DNA from: Pseudoxanthomonas sp. X-1
Lineage (GTDB): Bacteria; Pseudomonadota; Gammaproteobacteria; Xanthomonadales; Xanthomonadaceae
DNA: 64,000 bases
Direction: 5' to 3'
Assembly: GCF_020042665.1 (NCBI RefSeq)
Contig: NZ_CP083376.1
Coordinates: 1,772,001-1,836,000 of the forward strand
Both the position numbers and the translations under genes were made by a program. Shown here in pieces: positions 44,094-55,069 of the stretch (within the stretch, counting starts at the first letter, position 1; the number at the start of each line of letters is the position of its first letter). The notes under the pieces are model-generated. The model was given only the letters and a program-made list of their open reading frames with translations. It was not told the DNA's origin and searched no databases.

Positions 44094-44726
44094 GTGATCG
44101 CCCAGGTCCGGCGACGCTGGTGGCGCTGGTGCGTGCCGGCCGCGTCCGCGCTGTGGCTGGGCGCGTTGCTGGGCTTCGGCGCGGCGCTGCCTGGCTATGC
44201 GCAGTCGGTCCATCCGGTGGCGCTGCTGGGCGCGCAGGGGATTCCCGGCGCGGTGGCGTTCAACCTGTTCGGCTTCGTCCTGCCCGGCGCTCTGTGCGCG
44301 GCGGTCGCCGTCGCGCTGCGGTTGCGCCTGCCGCTGCACACCGGCTGGAGGCAGCGCATCGGCGCGCAGCTGATGTTCCTGTCCACGCTGGGCTTCGTGG
44401 CGATGGGCGTGTTCCGGCTCGACCCGGTACGCCTACAAGGCACCCAGACCCTGCTGCACGCCACCGCCTGGGGCCTGTGGTGGTCCACGGCGCTGGCCTC
44501 GGCGCTGCTGCTTGCGGGCGGATTGCGCGGCGATCCGGCCTGGCGCGGGCTGGTGCGCGTCGGCCCGCCGCTGGCCGCGCTCGCGGTGCTGTTCGCGCTG
44601 GTGCTCCCGGCGGTGTTGCCCGATGGGCTGTCCCAGCGCATGGCGATCGTGGCCTGGCTGGGCTGGTGCGGACTGGCCGCCACCAGCGGCCCGGATCGTC
44701 CGCTGACCGCGACATTGCGCGGCTGA
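44094..44726 (+). CDS. DUF998-type membrane protein
   Basis: 210 residues with about six hydrophobic segments: ASALWLGALLGFGAALPGY, AVAFNLFGFVLPGALCAAVA, IGAQLMFLSTLGFVAMGVF, LHATAWGLWWSTALASALLL, PPLAALAVLFALVLPAVLP and the last near MAIVAWLGWCGLAA. The layout and the GFVLPG and LHATAWG features match the DUF998 family of unknown function. The start is uncertain; the GTG at 44094 is chosen because the membrane protein begins there, and upstream codons are Arg-rich and not conserved in appearance. Confidence 0.65.
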   Translation: MIAQVRRRWWRWCVPAASALWLGALLGFGAALPGYAQSVHPVALLGAQGIPGAVAFNLFGFVLPGALCAAVAVALRLRLPLHTGWRQRIGAQLMFLSTLGFVAMGVFRLDPVRLQGTQTLLHATAWGLWWSTALASALLLAGGLRGDPAWRGLVRVGPPLAALAVLFALVLPAVLPDGLSQRMAIVAWLGWCGLAATSGPDRPLTATLRG

Positions 44727-47453
<2,727 letters not shown>

Positions 47454-47536
47454 GGTCTCAAGCGCTGTTCACGCGCGATCGTGCAGGCTCGCCCGCCCGC
47501 TTGCCGCCCGCGCGCGCCTCGTCCAGACTTCCGTCC

Positions 47537-48097
47537 ATGAATGTGACCCCGATGCTGCGCCTGCTGGCCCTGTCCCTGCTCGTCTCCGTGCTGAGCGCCT
47601 GTGGTTTCCACCTGCGCAGCAAGATCGCGCTGCCCGCCGACCTGGGCCCGGTGAAGGTCTCGGCCACCGACCAGTACAGCCCGCTGGCGCGCGACCTGTC
47701 GGTGGGCCTGAAGGCCGCCGGCGCCATCCCGGCCGACGATCCCAAGGCCAAGGTCGCCACCCTGGACATCATGTCCGAGCGCTGGGGCGACCGCCCGATC
47801 GCGCTGGACGAGCAGGGCCGCGCGCAGGAATACAGCCTGCGCTACGCGGTGGTGTTCCGCTTCCTGCGCGCCGACGGCAGCGAGCTGGTGCCGCAGCAGG
47901 TGGTCGAGCTCTCGCGCGACTACGTGGCCGAGGCGACCAACCTGACCGGCGCCACCTCCGAGCGCGAGATCCTCGCCGACGAACTGCGCCGCGACATGTC
48001 GGCCTCGATCCTGCGCCGCATCGACAGCGTGGTGCGCGGCGTCGGCCGTCCGGGCGGCGCCACGGTGCAGTCGCCGGTCCCGCCGCCCGCGCCCTGA
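47537..48097 (+). CDS. lptE: LPS-assembly lipoprotein LptE
   Basis: 186-residue outer-membrane lipoprotein that plugs the LptD barrel during lipopolysaccharide export. The signal MLRLLALSLLVSVLSACGFH has lipobox LSAC, and GFHLRSKIALPADLGPVKVS is the typical mature start. The C-terminal helix includes DELRRDMSASILRRI. The ATG at 47537 (MNVTPML) is chosen because it gives a short signal; in-frame starts at 47451 and 47552 exist. The stop overlaps holA by one base. Confidence 0.92.
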   Translation: MNVTPMLRLLALSLLVSVLSACGFHLRSKIALPADLGPVKVSATDQYSPLARDLSVGLKAAGAIPADDPKAKVATLDIMSERWGDRPIALDEQGRAQEYSLRYAVVFRFLRADGSELVPQQVVELSRDYVAEATNLTGATSEREILADELRRDMSASILRRIDSVVRGVGRPGGATVQSPVPPPAP

Positions 48098-49128
48098 TGG
48101 AACTGGCGCCGGACCGGCTGGTTGCCCAGAGCGCCGATGGCGAACTGGCGCCGGCCTACCTGATCGCCGGCCCGGAAACCCTGCTGGTGCTGGAAGCCGC
48201 CGACGCCGTGCGCGTCCGCGCGCGCGCGCTGGGCATCGCCGAACGCGAAGTCTTCGACGTGGAGGGCCGCGACATCGACTGGGCCGGCCTGCAGGCCAGC
48301 TTCGACGCGCCCAGCCTGTTCAGCGCCCGCCGCATCGTCGAGGTGCGCCTGCCGACCGGCAAGCCGGGCAAGGAGGGCGCCGAGGTCATCAGCGCGTTCT
48401 GCGCGCGGCCGCCGGCCGATGTGATCCTGCTGGTCACCGCCGGCGAATGGAGCAAGGCCCACCGCGGCAAGTGGGCCGACGCGATCGAGCGCATCGGGGT
48501 GCTGTCGGTGGCCTGGGCGATCAAGCCGCACGAACTGTCCGGCTGGGTGCAGGCACGGCTGCGCGCGCGCGGCCTGCGCGCCGACCGCGACGCCGTCGCC
48601 CTGCTGGTCGAGCGCGTGGAAGGCAATCTGCTGGCCGCCGCCCAGGAGATCGACAAGCTCGCCCTGCTGGTCGCGGGGCGCACGCTGGACCTGGCGACGA
48701 TGGAATCGCTGGTGGCCGACGCCGCGCGCTTCGACGTGTTCCGCCTGATCGAGACCACGCTCTCGGGCCATGCCGCCCAGGCCTCGCGCATGCTCGCCGG
48801 CCTGCGCGCCGAGGGCGAGGCGGTGGCGGCGTTGATGCCGATGATCATCCGCAACCTGCTCAGCACCGCGCAGCTGGCCAGGGTGGCCGAGCGCGGCGGC
48901 AACCTGGCCGCCGAGATGAAGGGGCAGGGCATCTGGGAAAGCCGGCAGGCGCCGTTCAAGCGCGCCCTGCAGCGCCACGCCAGCGCCGCGCGCTGGGAGC
49001 GCTTCGTCGCCCAGGCCTCGCGCATCGACCGCATCGCCAAGGGCCGCGGCGACGGCGACGCCTGGGTCGCCCTGGAGCGCCTGCTGCTGGCGATCGCCGA
49101 CGCGGCCGCGGTGCGGTTGGTGGCGTGA
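48097..49128 (+). CDS. holA: DNA polymerase III delta subunit
   Basis: 343-residue clamp-loader subunit that opens the beta sliding clamp. Family features are YLIAGPETLLVLEAADAVRV near the N-terminus, RRIVEVRLPTGKPGKEG, LLVTAGEWSKAHRGKWADAI, LLVERVEGNLLAAAQEIDKL and ARFDVFRLIETTLSGHAAQA. The ATG at 48097 shares its A with the lptE TGA. The 3' end overlaps the start of nadD (GTGA), so the run is tightly coupled. Confidence 0.95.
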   Translation: MELAPDRLVAQSADGELAPAYLIAGPETLLVLEAADAVRVRARALGIAEREVFDVEGRDIDWAGLQASFDAPSLFSARRIVEVRLPTGKPGKEGAEVISAFCARPPADVILLVTAGEWSKAHRGKWADAIERIGVLSVAWAIKPHELSGWVQARLRARGLRADRDAVALLVERVEGNLLAAAQEIDKLALLVAGRTLDLATMESLVADAARFDVFRLIETTLSGHAAQASRMLAGLRAEGEAVAALMPMIIRNLLSTAQLARVAERGGNLAAEMKGQGIWESRQAPFKRALQRHASAARWERFVAQASRIDRIAKGRGDGDAWVALERLLLAIADAAAVRLVA

Positions 49129-49955
49129 AGCGGGCCGGGATTCGGGAGTCGGGATTCGGGATCCGTGGGGCGCTTGAATCTGCGGTGCCCGAAGCGTTGC
49201 CGGAAACGCGTGATCCTGGGGCCGCGCCCTCGGGATCAGATCAGCGGCAGCCCGCGAACGGCGCAGATGCGCTTGCTTCTCCCGAATCCCCAATCCCGAA
49301 TCCCCAATCCCGGCTCCACGTCTACTACGGCGGCACTTTCGACCCCTTCCACAACGGCCACCTGGCGATCGCCCAGCTGGCCGCCGCCGCGCTGGCGGCG
49401 CCGGTGACCCTGGTGCCGGCGGCCGATCCGCCGCATCGCCCGCCGCCTGGCGCCGACGCGGGGCAGCGCCTGGCGATGCTGGAAGCGGCCGTGGCCGGCA
49501 TGCCGGAACTGCGCGTGGACCGGCGCGAGCTGGATCGCCCCGGACATTCCTACACCGTGGACACCCTGCGCAGCCTCCGGGAGGAGCTGGGGCCGCAGGC
49601 GCCCCTGGTCCTGCTGCTCGGCGCCGACAGCTTCCTGGGATTGCCGGGCTGGCATCGCTGGCAGGACCTGTTCGCCCTGGCCCACCTGGCGGTCGCCGAA
49701 CGCGCCGGCAGCAGACTGGGCGAGTTGCCGGCCGCGCTTGCGGCGCAGGTGGAGCCGCGCTGGATGCAGGACCCGGCGGCGCTGCACGGCGCGCCGGCCG
49801 GTCACGTCCTGCGCCTGCGCCAGCCGCTGCAGCTGGAGTCGGCCAGCGAGGTCCGGCGGCGGATCGCCGCAGGCGGCGACTGGCAGGCGCTGGTGCCGCC
49901 GCCCGTCGCCGCGTTCATCCGTGCCCACGGCCTGTACGGGGTGGCGGGGCTATAA
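49125..49955 (+). CDS. nadD: Nicotinate-nucleotide adenylyltransferase with repeat-derived N-terminus
   Basis: NadD makes deamido-NAD from nicotinate mononucleotide and ATP. The catalytic domain runs from about residue 64: VYYGGTFDPFHNGHLAIAQL, then PAADPPHRP, RRELDRPGHSYTVDTLRSL, LLLGADSFLGLPGWHRW and the C-terminal ESASEVRRRIAAGG. No ATG, GTG or TTG lies close before it. The nearest well-placed start is the GTG at 49125, which overlaps the holA stop as GTGA. That gives 276 residues, with about 63 extra at the front encoded by inverted GGGATTCGGG repeats; in-frame GTG and TTG codons near 49182-49194 are alternatives. Confidence 0.88.
   Translation: MKRAGIRESGFGIRGALESAVPEALPETRDPGAAPSGSDQRQPANGADALASPESPIPNPQSRLHVYYGGTFDPFHNGHLAIAQLAAAALAAPVTLVPAADPPHRPPPGADAGQRLAMLEAAVAGMPELRVDRRELDRPGHSYTVDTLRSLREELGPQAPLVLLLGADSFLGLPGWHRWQDLFALAHLAVAERAGSRLGELPAALAAQVEPRWMQDPAALHGAPAGHVLRLRQPLQLESASEVRRRIAAGGDWQALVPPPVAAFIRAHGLYGVAGL
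49137..49304. repeat. GGGATTCGGG repeats, two direct and two inverted
   Basis: GGGATTCGGG occurs at 49137-49146 and 49151-49160; its complement CCCGAATCCC occurs at 49281-49290 and 49295-49304. The two pairs could form a long hairpin. Such G-rich repeats are common between genes in xanthomonads. Here they lie in the 5' part of nadD. Confidence 0.8.
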
Positions 49956-49956
49956 T
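49951..49956 (+). promoter_or_regulatory. TATAAT box overlapping the nadD stop
   Basis: A perfect -10 consensus, about 29 bases before the rsfS start. No good -35 is visible, so an extra promoter for rsfS is only possible. Confidence 0.3.
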
Positions 49957-49979
49957 CGCGGCCTGTCCGGCCCCTCCAA

Positions 49980-50384
49980 GTGCTTCTTTTGTCCAGCCAA
50001 GCCCAAGTCATCAAGACCCGCCTGCCCAGCCCGCCCCCGGCCCTGCCGGTGCTGCTCGCCACCGTCCACGATGCCGTCAACGAGCTCAAGGCCAAGGATG
50101 TCGTCGAGATCGACGTGCGTGGCAAGTCCAGCGTCGCCGACTTCCTGATCATCGCCTCCGGCACCTCGACCCGGCATGTGAAGTCGATCGCCGACGAAGT
50201 GGTGAAGTTCGCCAAGAAGCTCGACGTGATGCCGCTGGGCGTGGAAGGCGAGCGCGAGGCCGAGTGGGTGCTGGTGGACCTGGGCGACGTGATCGTCCAC
50301 GTCATGCTGCCGCGCGTGCGCGAGTTCTACGCGCTGGAGCGCCTGTGGACGGTCGGCGATCAGCCGCCCGAGGAGCAGGAGTGA
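49980..50384 (+). CDS. rsfS: Ribosome silencing factor RsfS
   Basis: 134 residues. RsfS binds ribosomal protein L14 and blocks joining of the subunits when nutrients are short. The family pattern is clear: TVHDAVNELKAKDVVEIDVR, SSVADFLIIASGTSTRHVKS, EGEREAEWVLVDLGDVIVHV and REFYALERLW. The start is a GTG at 49980 or, with a more typical N-terminus (SSQAQVIKTRL), a TTG at 49989. It follows nadD in the usual order. Confidence 0.93.
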   Translation: MLLLSSQAQVIKTRLPSPPPALPVLLATVHDAVNELKAKDVVEIDVRGKSSVADFLIIASGTSTRHVKSIADEVVKFAKKLDVMPLGVEGEREAEWVLVDLGDVIVHVMLPRVREFYALERLWTVGDQPPEEQE

Positions 50385-50468
50385 GTGGGAAGGAGTGAGG
50401 GGTGAGTAGGAACAAAGCACCCGCTCGGTCCATCCCGCTGTTTTCGCTCGCTTCTCTCTTCTCGCTCA

Positions 50469-50482
50469 TCTCCGCGCGTTCC
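50469..50482 (+). repeat. 14-mer shared with the trmJ leader
   Basis: TCTCCGCGCGTTCC, identical to 12985-12998. It ends 11 bases before the rlmH start. The rsfS–rlmH gap also contains a GAGTGAGGGGTGAGTAGGA stretch facing TCTCTTCTCGCTCAT, a loose dyad typical of dispersed repeats. Confidence 0.45.
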
Positions 50483-50493
50483 ACGCCTGAAGC

Positions 50494-50964
50494 ATGAAGG
50501 CCCGGCTGATCGCCACCGGTGAGCGCGCGCCCGGCTGGGTGGCGCAGGGGTTCGCCGAGTACCAGAAGCGGCTCTCGCACTGGCTGCCGTTCGACCTGGT
50601 CGAGGTCACGCCCGGCTTGCGCGGCAAGCATCGCGATGCGCAGCGCGCCATCGAGGACGAAGGCCAGCGCGTGCTGGCCGCCCTGCCAAAGGGCGCGCAT
50701 ATCGTCGCGCTGGAAGTGACGGGGAAACAGCATTCTTCCGAGCAGCTGGCCCAGCGCCTGGAGCACTGGCGCGGGCAGGGGCGTGATCTGGCCTTCCTGA
50801 TCGGCGGTCCGGAAGGGCATTCGCCGGACGTGCTCGCCGCCGCGCACGAGACCTGGTCGCTCGGCCCGCTGACCCTGCCGCACATGCTGGCCCGGCTGCT
50901 CGTCGCCGAGCAGCTCTATCGCGCCGCGGCCATGCTGGCCAACCATCCCTACCACCGCGCCTGA
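50494..50964 (+). CDS. rlmH: 23S rRNA (pseudouridine-1915-N3)-methyltransferase RlmH
   Basis: 156-residue SPOUT methyltransferase, exactly the usual length. Motifs: KARLIATGERAPGWVAQGFA at the start, VALEVTGKQHSSEQLAQRL, DLAFLIGGPEGHSPDVLAAA (the cofactor loop) and PLTLPHMLARLLVAEQLYRA, ending NHPYHRA. The ATG at 50494 is clear from the family N-terminus. It closes the leuS–rlmH run. Confidence 0.96.
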   Translation: MKARLIATGERAPGWVAQGFAEYQKRLSHWLPFDLVEVTPGLRGKHRDAQRAIEDEGQRVLAALPKGAHIVALEVTGKQHSSEQLAQRLEHWRGQGRDLAFLIGGPEGHSPDVLAAAHETWSLGPLTLPHMLARLLVAEQLYRAAAMLANHPYHRA

Positions 50965-51042
50965 TCCTGTGTGCCGCGGGCGGGCCAACGGACGCCGGCG
51001 AAGATCGCCGGCGCCGTGGCATGCGGCGGATGCCGCACGGGT

Positions 51043-51717
51043 TCAGCGCAGGCTGAAGTCCACCGGCACCCGACCGTAGGCCTGGACCGCGCGGCCGTCC
51101 TGCATGGCCGGCTGGAACTTCCACGCCTTGAGCACCTGCGTCCGCGCGGCCCGGTCCAGGTCGCGATTGCCGCTGCTGGTCTCGATGGTCGCCTCCAGCG
51201 GCGTGCCGTCCACGTCGACCAGTACGCGCAGGATCACGGTGCCCTCCGCGTGGCTTGCGATCGCGCTGCGCGGGTAGGCCGGCGCCGGCGCATGCACGTA
51301 GGACAGCGAGGCCGAGGCCAGCGGGCCGGACGGCGCCTGGGCGGGGCCGGTCTCCACCGCGGTCGGCTCGGCCATCGTGGGCGGCGCGGGATCTGCCATG
51401 GTCTGCGTGGCCGCGACCGGGACATCGACCGGCCTTGCCACCGTGATCGGCGTCGGGGCTGGCGTGGTGCGCTGGGTCGGCGCAGGGCGTGCCGGCGTGG
51501 GCCTGGGCGGTGGCGCCACCGTGGCCTCCACGGGCTTATGGATCAACTCGAAATCCGTCTTCGCCTGGTCGTGCACAGGCGCCGCCAGCGGCGGCAGCGT
51601 GGCCGGGATCAGCAGCAGCATGAAGGCCAGCGCGTGCACCAGCATCGCCGCGGCGATGCCGCTGATGCGCGCCACATTGACTCGCCCTTCCGGGCCATAG
51701 GGGAGCGTACGAACCAT
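51043..51717 (-). CDS. TonB-like energy-transducing protein
   Basis: 224 residues. One membrane helix (ISGIAAAMLVHALAFMLLLI, about residues 18-38), a long Pro/Ala/Thr-rich periplasmic spacer (about 60-130) and a TonB C-terminal domain (YPRSAIASHAEGTVILRVLV, TSSGNRDLDRAARTQVLKAW, KFQPAMQDGRAV). No exbB or exbD is adjacent. The ATG at 51717 has a strong GGAGGTGG. It is the last gene of the minus-strand receptor–sulfotransferase set, after a gap of 124 bases, and may energise that receptor. Confidence 0.88.
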   Translation of the reverse strand: MVRTLPYGPEGRVNVARISGIAAAMLVHALAFMLLLIPATLPPLAAPVHDQAKTDFELIHKPVEATVAPPPRPTPARPAPTQRTTPAPTPITVARPVDVPVAATQTMADPAPPTMAEPTAVETGPAQAPSGPLASASLSYVHAPAPAYPRSAIASHAEGTVILRVLVDVDGTPLEATIETSSGNRDLDRAARTQVLKAWKFQPAMQDGRAVQAYGRVPVDFSLR

Positions 51718-51841
51718 GGACCACCTCCGTTGTCGGGACATGCTTCACAGCAAACGTGCGGGCGCTCGGATTGGGGTTGGATGGGAATTCCGCCACTCCG
51801 GCTGGTCAACAATGCGCCGCGTCCTACCTGTCCGGCAAGGG

Positions 51842-53395
51842 CTAGTGCCGAGCCAATGCGCTCGCCATGGGCTGGAGCATGGCCGCATAGGGCGCCCACT
51901 TGGGTGTTTCGCGCGCCTGGATGCCTTCGCGGACCTGCACCGCGCTCGCGGTAACCACGCCACGCTTGCGCGCGTCGAACTGCAGCATGCGGGGGTCATA
52001 ACTCAAACCGCAGAACTCGCAGACCTCGCGCAGCACCTTTTCCGGCTCCCTCACCAAGCGGGCATAGTCCACGTCCATGATTCGGCCCGGAAAACGGCGA
52101 TGCCAGTGTTCCATCAGACGTTGGTACTGCTGGTGATAGGCAGCGAGCTCAGATAGGTCGTAGCTGTAAGGATTTGCGTCAGAAAACAACTCCCGGAGAT
52201 TGGAAAAGCAGGTTTCGACGGGATCGCGCACCATGTGAAGAATCTTGGCCTGCGGCAGCGCGGGAGCAATGAAGCCGAGGTTGAGAAAATTGGAAGGAAG
52301 TTTGTCGGTGAAGAATTGCTCGCCATTCAGTCGCCAGGCAATGCCTTGTAGGTAGCGGCGGCCGGCCGCCGCGAGATCGGCGCTTGCTGCGCGTCGCACC
52401 AAATGGATGTCGACAACTCCCCGGCAATGATAGTCGGTGGCGTCGCGCATGGCGCTGGTAAAGTCGTAAAGCTCGCCGATTCCGCGCACGTCAGGGGCGC
52501 CATCGAGCATCTGTTCGAGGAGCGTCGTTCCGGAGCGGTGCATGCCGACGATAAAGATCGGGACGGTGTCCGTGCGCCGCGCAGGGGGATGATCTGCGGG
52601 TGAGAACGCGATCAGCTCATCGAACAGAGCGCTTGTTTCCGCAGTCGAGTAGGAAAGGGTGGACCGTTTGGCGCGGCAGCCAAGCATCAAGGCGTTCCAG
52701 GCCTCCTCGGGCCTGCCCAGGTCGTCAAGCTCCTTGTGCAAGGCGAACGCAAGCAGGGCGATGTCCTCCGGTCGACGGTTGGGGCGATGAAGCTCGGCAT
52801 TGATTGAATTGACGTGATGCGAACCGGCCTGCTGTCTGCGTAAAAATGCCTGCAACCACCAACCCTGCGCGATCTCCGGAGCGCGCTTGAGCGCATGCGA
52901 GACATCCTGCTCCGCTTCGCGGAACCGGCCCAGGTAGGTCAAGACCTGAGTGCGAGCCAGAAGCGTGGGGGGATAGTCAGGGTCGGCTCGGCGTGCCTCG
53001 TCGAGCAAACCGATCGCTTCGTCAGGCAAATTGGCGTAACTCAGATGAGCGGCAGCCTTGAGCAGGACCGGAATCGACATGCGCGATACCGGCATCATGC
53101 GTTGCACGCAATCCCGCATCGCCGGTATTTCATTGAAGGTCCGGAGGCGCGGTAACAGCTCCATGAGTGCTTTTGGCGAGTGGGTCCCGGTTGCCCATGC
53201 GTCCATCGCATATCGTCTTGCGCGGCGATACCGCCCACTCAATGAGTGGACATAAGAAAGCTGAAGCAGGGTCTGTGCATCGCCTGGTCGCAATGCCAAG
53301 GCCTGCTCGTAAAGCGTGATGGCCTCGGCGAATTGCCTCTGCGACGCAGCCTGTTCGGCCCTGGCAAGCAATGCGTCATACGAGTCCTGGCTCAT
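51842..53395 (-). CDS. TPR-repeat sulfotransferase 1
   Basis: 517 residues. The N-terminal half holds TPR repeats (FAEAITLYEQALALRPGDAQ; DEAIGLLDEARRADPDYPPT; REAEQDVSHALKRAPEIAQG). The C-terminal half is a PAPS-dependent sulfotransferase with the 5'-phosphosulfate loop IFIVGMHRSGTTLLEQMLDG (about residue 283) and the 3'-phosphate motif ILHMVRDPVETCFSNL (about residue 385). No signal peptide, so probably cytoplasmic. The ATG at 53395 lies one base after the stop of the paralogue upstream, indicating one transcript. The acceptor is unknown. The codon choice is less GC-rich than in flanking housekeeping genes. Confidence 0.9.
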   Translation of the reverse strand: MSQDSYDALLARAEQAASQRQFAEAITLYEQALALRPGDAQTLLQLSYVHSLSGRYRRARRYAMDAWATGTHSPKALMELLPRLRTFNEIPAMRDCVQRMMPVSRMSIPVLLKAAAHLSYANLPDEAIGLLDEARRADPDYPPTLLARTQVLTYLGRFREAEQDVSHALKRAPEIAQGWWLQAFLRRQQAGSHHVNSINAELHRPNRRPEDIALLAFALHKELDDLGRPEEAWNALMLGCRAKRSTLSYSTAETSALFDELIAFSPADHPPARRTDTVPIFIVGMHRSGTTLLEQMLDGAPDVRGIGELYDFTSAMRDATDYHCRGVVDIHLVRRAASADLAAAGRRYLQGIAWRLNGEQFFTDKLPSNFLNLGFIAPALPQAKILHMVRDPVETCFSNLRELFSDANPYSYDLSELAAYHQQYQRLMEHWHRRFPGRIMDVDYARLVREPEKVLREVCEFCGLSYDPRMLQFDARKRGVVTASAVQVREGIQARETPKWAPYAAMLQPMASALARH

Positions 53396-53396
53396 G

Positions 53397-54965
53397 TCAG
53401 CCGTTGTCCATCATGGCTTTCAGTGGTGCGAGCTGCGATGCATAGCGCAGCCATGCACCTCTGCCCTTCTGGTTGATTTGATCGCGGACCTGACTGCTGC
53501 TCGCGGTGGCAACCGCGGAAGTATTGCTGCTGAGGTCAGTCAAGCCTGTGGCGGCAGGAAGTCCAAGGAAATCCAACGTTGCCGCGATCGTCTGCTCGGG
53601 TGCTTGCACGAGGGTTTCGTAGGAGATGACCCGAATGGCGTCCGGATTCTGATGACTCCATCCTTTGATCAGGCGTGAGACGCCGCTTACCCGCACTGCC
53701 AGCGACTGGAAGTCATAGCTGTAGGCGTAGGCGCCGCCTTGGAAGAGCTCTTTGAGATTCGAGAATGCGGCATCCATCGGATCGCGAACAAGCACGAGGA
53801 TCTTCGCTTGCGGCATGGCCCGGATGATCAGTGGCAGGTTGAACAGGTTCTGAGGATTCTTGTCGATCGCATACGCTGTCGCTGAAGCGTGCTGACGCAG
53901 CCGCTGTTGGTATGCGTGACCCACTGCCTTGAGGTCGATGTCGAGAAACGCGGCGGGATCCTCCTCATCCAGTAACGTGCCGAAGAAATGGTTGGTCGCC
54001 TGGCTGACCGCTGCGGCGAAGTCGTTGCGTTCCCCCGCGCTGCTGACCCAGCCATGGTTGCCCAGGATGCGATCCAGCAGTGTGGTGCCCGTTCTGGGAA
54101 GGCCGACGATGAATATGGGACGAGGCTGGAACTGGTAAGTTGCCGCGTTTGCGCCCTGGGGCTCGCAGCCAAGCGACTGGAGTGCTCGGATCCGTTGCTT
54201 GTCCAGGGCGGGGTTGTGCTTGAGGCGCTGATGCATCAGTTCGGATCCGCGCGATAGCGCCTTCCAGGCCGCATCGAACTGTTCCAGGCGGTCAAGCTCA
54301 TGGAACAGCGCATACAGTAGGTGGACCTGCTCCAGGCTATCGGCGGCGTAACGTGATTGCGACGCTTCGATGCGCGCTAGACGTTCGCTTGCGCCTTCTC
54401 GGCGCCCATGCGTAGCGAGCGCCCAATGCACATCCACAGTGTGGGGTTGCAGCGCCTGGGCGCGCAAGTAATGCGCGGTGGCGTCCTTCGCCCGCCCCAG
54501 ATAGCGCAGTACGTTGCCCCGGGTGAATGAAAGCAGGGCGTTCTCCGCGACCTTGGACTGTACCGCGTCCAGAAAACGCAATGCATCGTGAAAACGACCC
54601 GCAAGCCACAGGTGCTGTGCAAGCGCGGGCGATTGCCGCAGCACTTCCGGATCAGTCCAGTCCGTCGCCAGGATCAGTGCCGCCACCTCGTTTTCCTCCG
54701 AGAAATCGAGCAGCCGCTGCGTCACGAATGCAAGTAAACGGGTGCTGGCGCCGGATCTGATCTGGTCGGCGGCCGTCAAGGCATGTTGTCGCGCCCCACG
54801 ATAGTCATCATTGAACTGAGCGAAACGCGACAGCCGTAGCCGTGCCGGTATGTGGCGCGGCTCATGATCAAGAATGGCCTGATAGCTCGATTGCGCCGTC
54901 GCCAGGTCTCCCTTTGCCTCGAGCGCCTGTCCCGTGCGCCACAGGTGATCCAATGTCTGCTGCAT
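53397..54965 (-). CDS. TPR-repeat sulfotransferase 2
   Basis: 522-residue paralogue of the gene that follows. TPR-like repeats fill the first half (LATAQSSYQAILDHEPRHIP; GRAKDATAHYLRAQALQPHT). The sulfotransferase domain has IFIVGLPRTGTTLLDRILGN (about residue 283) and ILVLVRDPMDAAFSNLKELF. Both proteins end with the same kind of motif, TASSSQVRDQI here and TASAVQVREGI in the other, followed by W..Y…L.P. The ATG at 54965 follows a 104-base gap from the receptor gene, with a hairpin in between. Confidence 0.9.
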   Translation of the reverse strand: MQQTLDHLWRTGQALEAKGDLATAQSSYQAILDHEPRHIPARLRLSRFAQFNDDYRGARQHALTAADQIRSGASTRLLAFVTQRLLDFSEENEVAALILATDWTDPEVLRQSPALAQHLWLAGRFHDALRFLDAVQSKVAENALLSFTRGNVLRYLGRAKDATAHYLRAQALQPHTVDVHWALATHGRREGASERLARIEASQSRYAADSLEQVHLLYALFHELDRLEQFDAAWKALSRGSELMHQRLKHNPALDKQRIRALQSLGCEPQGANAATYQFQPRPIFIVGLPRTGTTLLDRILGNHGWVSSAGERNDFAAAVSQATNHFFGTLLDEEDPAAFLDIDLKAVGHAYQQRLRQHASATAYAIDKNPQNLFNLPLIIRAMPQAKILVLVRDPMDAAFSNLKELFQGGAYAYSYDFQSLAVRVSGVSRLIKGWSHQNPDAIRVISYETLVQAPEQTIAATLDFLGLPAATGLTDLSSNTSAVATASSSQVRDQINQKGRGAWLRYASQLAPLKAMMDNG

Positions 54966-55017
54966 GATCCGCCAGCGGTGGAGAGGTGCGCCAAGAATAG
55001 CGGTACGGCAGGAAAGA

Positions 55018-55043
55018 GGACGGCCGCCTTGTGGCGGCCGTCC
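55018..55043 (-). terminator. Hairpin between receptor 2 and the sulfotransferases
   Basis: GGACGGCCGCC (55018-55028), loop TTGT, GGCGGCCGTCC (55033-55043), followed on the minus strand by CTCTTTCC. An 11-bp perfect stem. It may end most receptor transcripts and let some read through into the sulfotransferase genes. Confidence 0.75.
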
Positions 55044-55069
55044 GGTATGACTCCTGTTCCAGCATGAAA

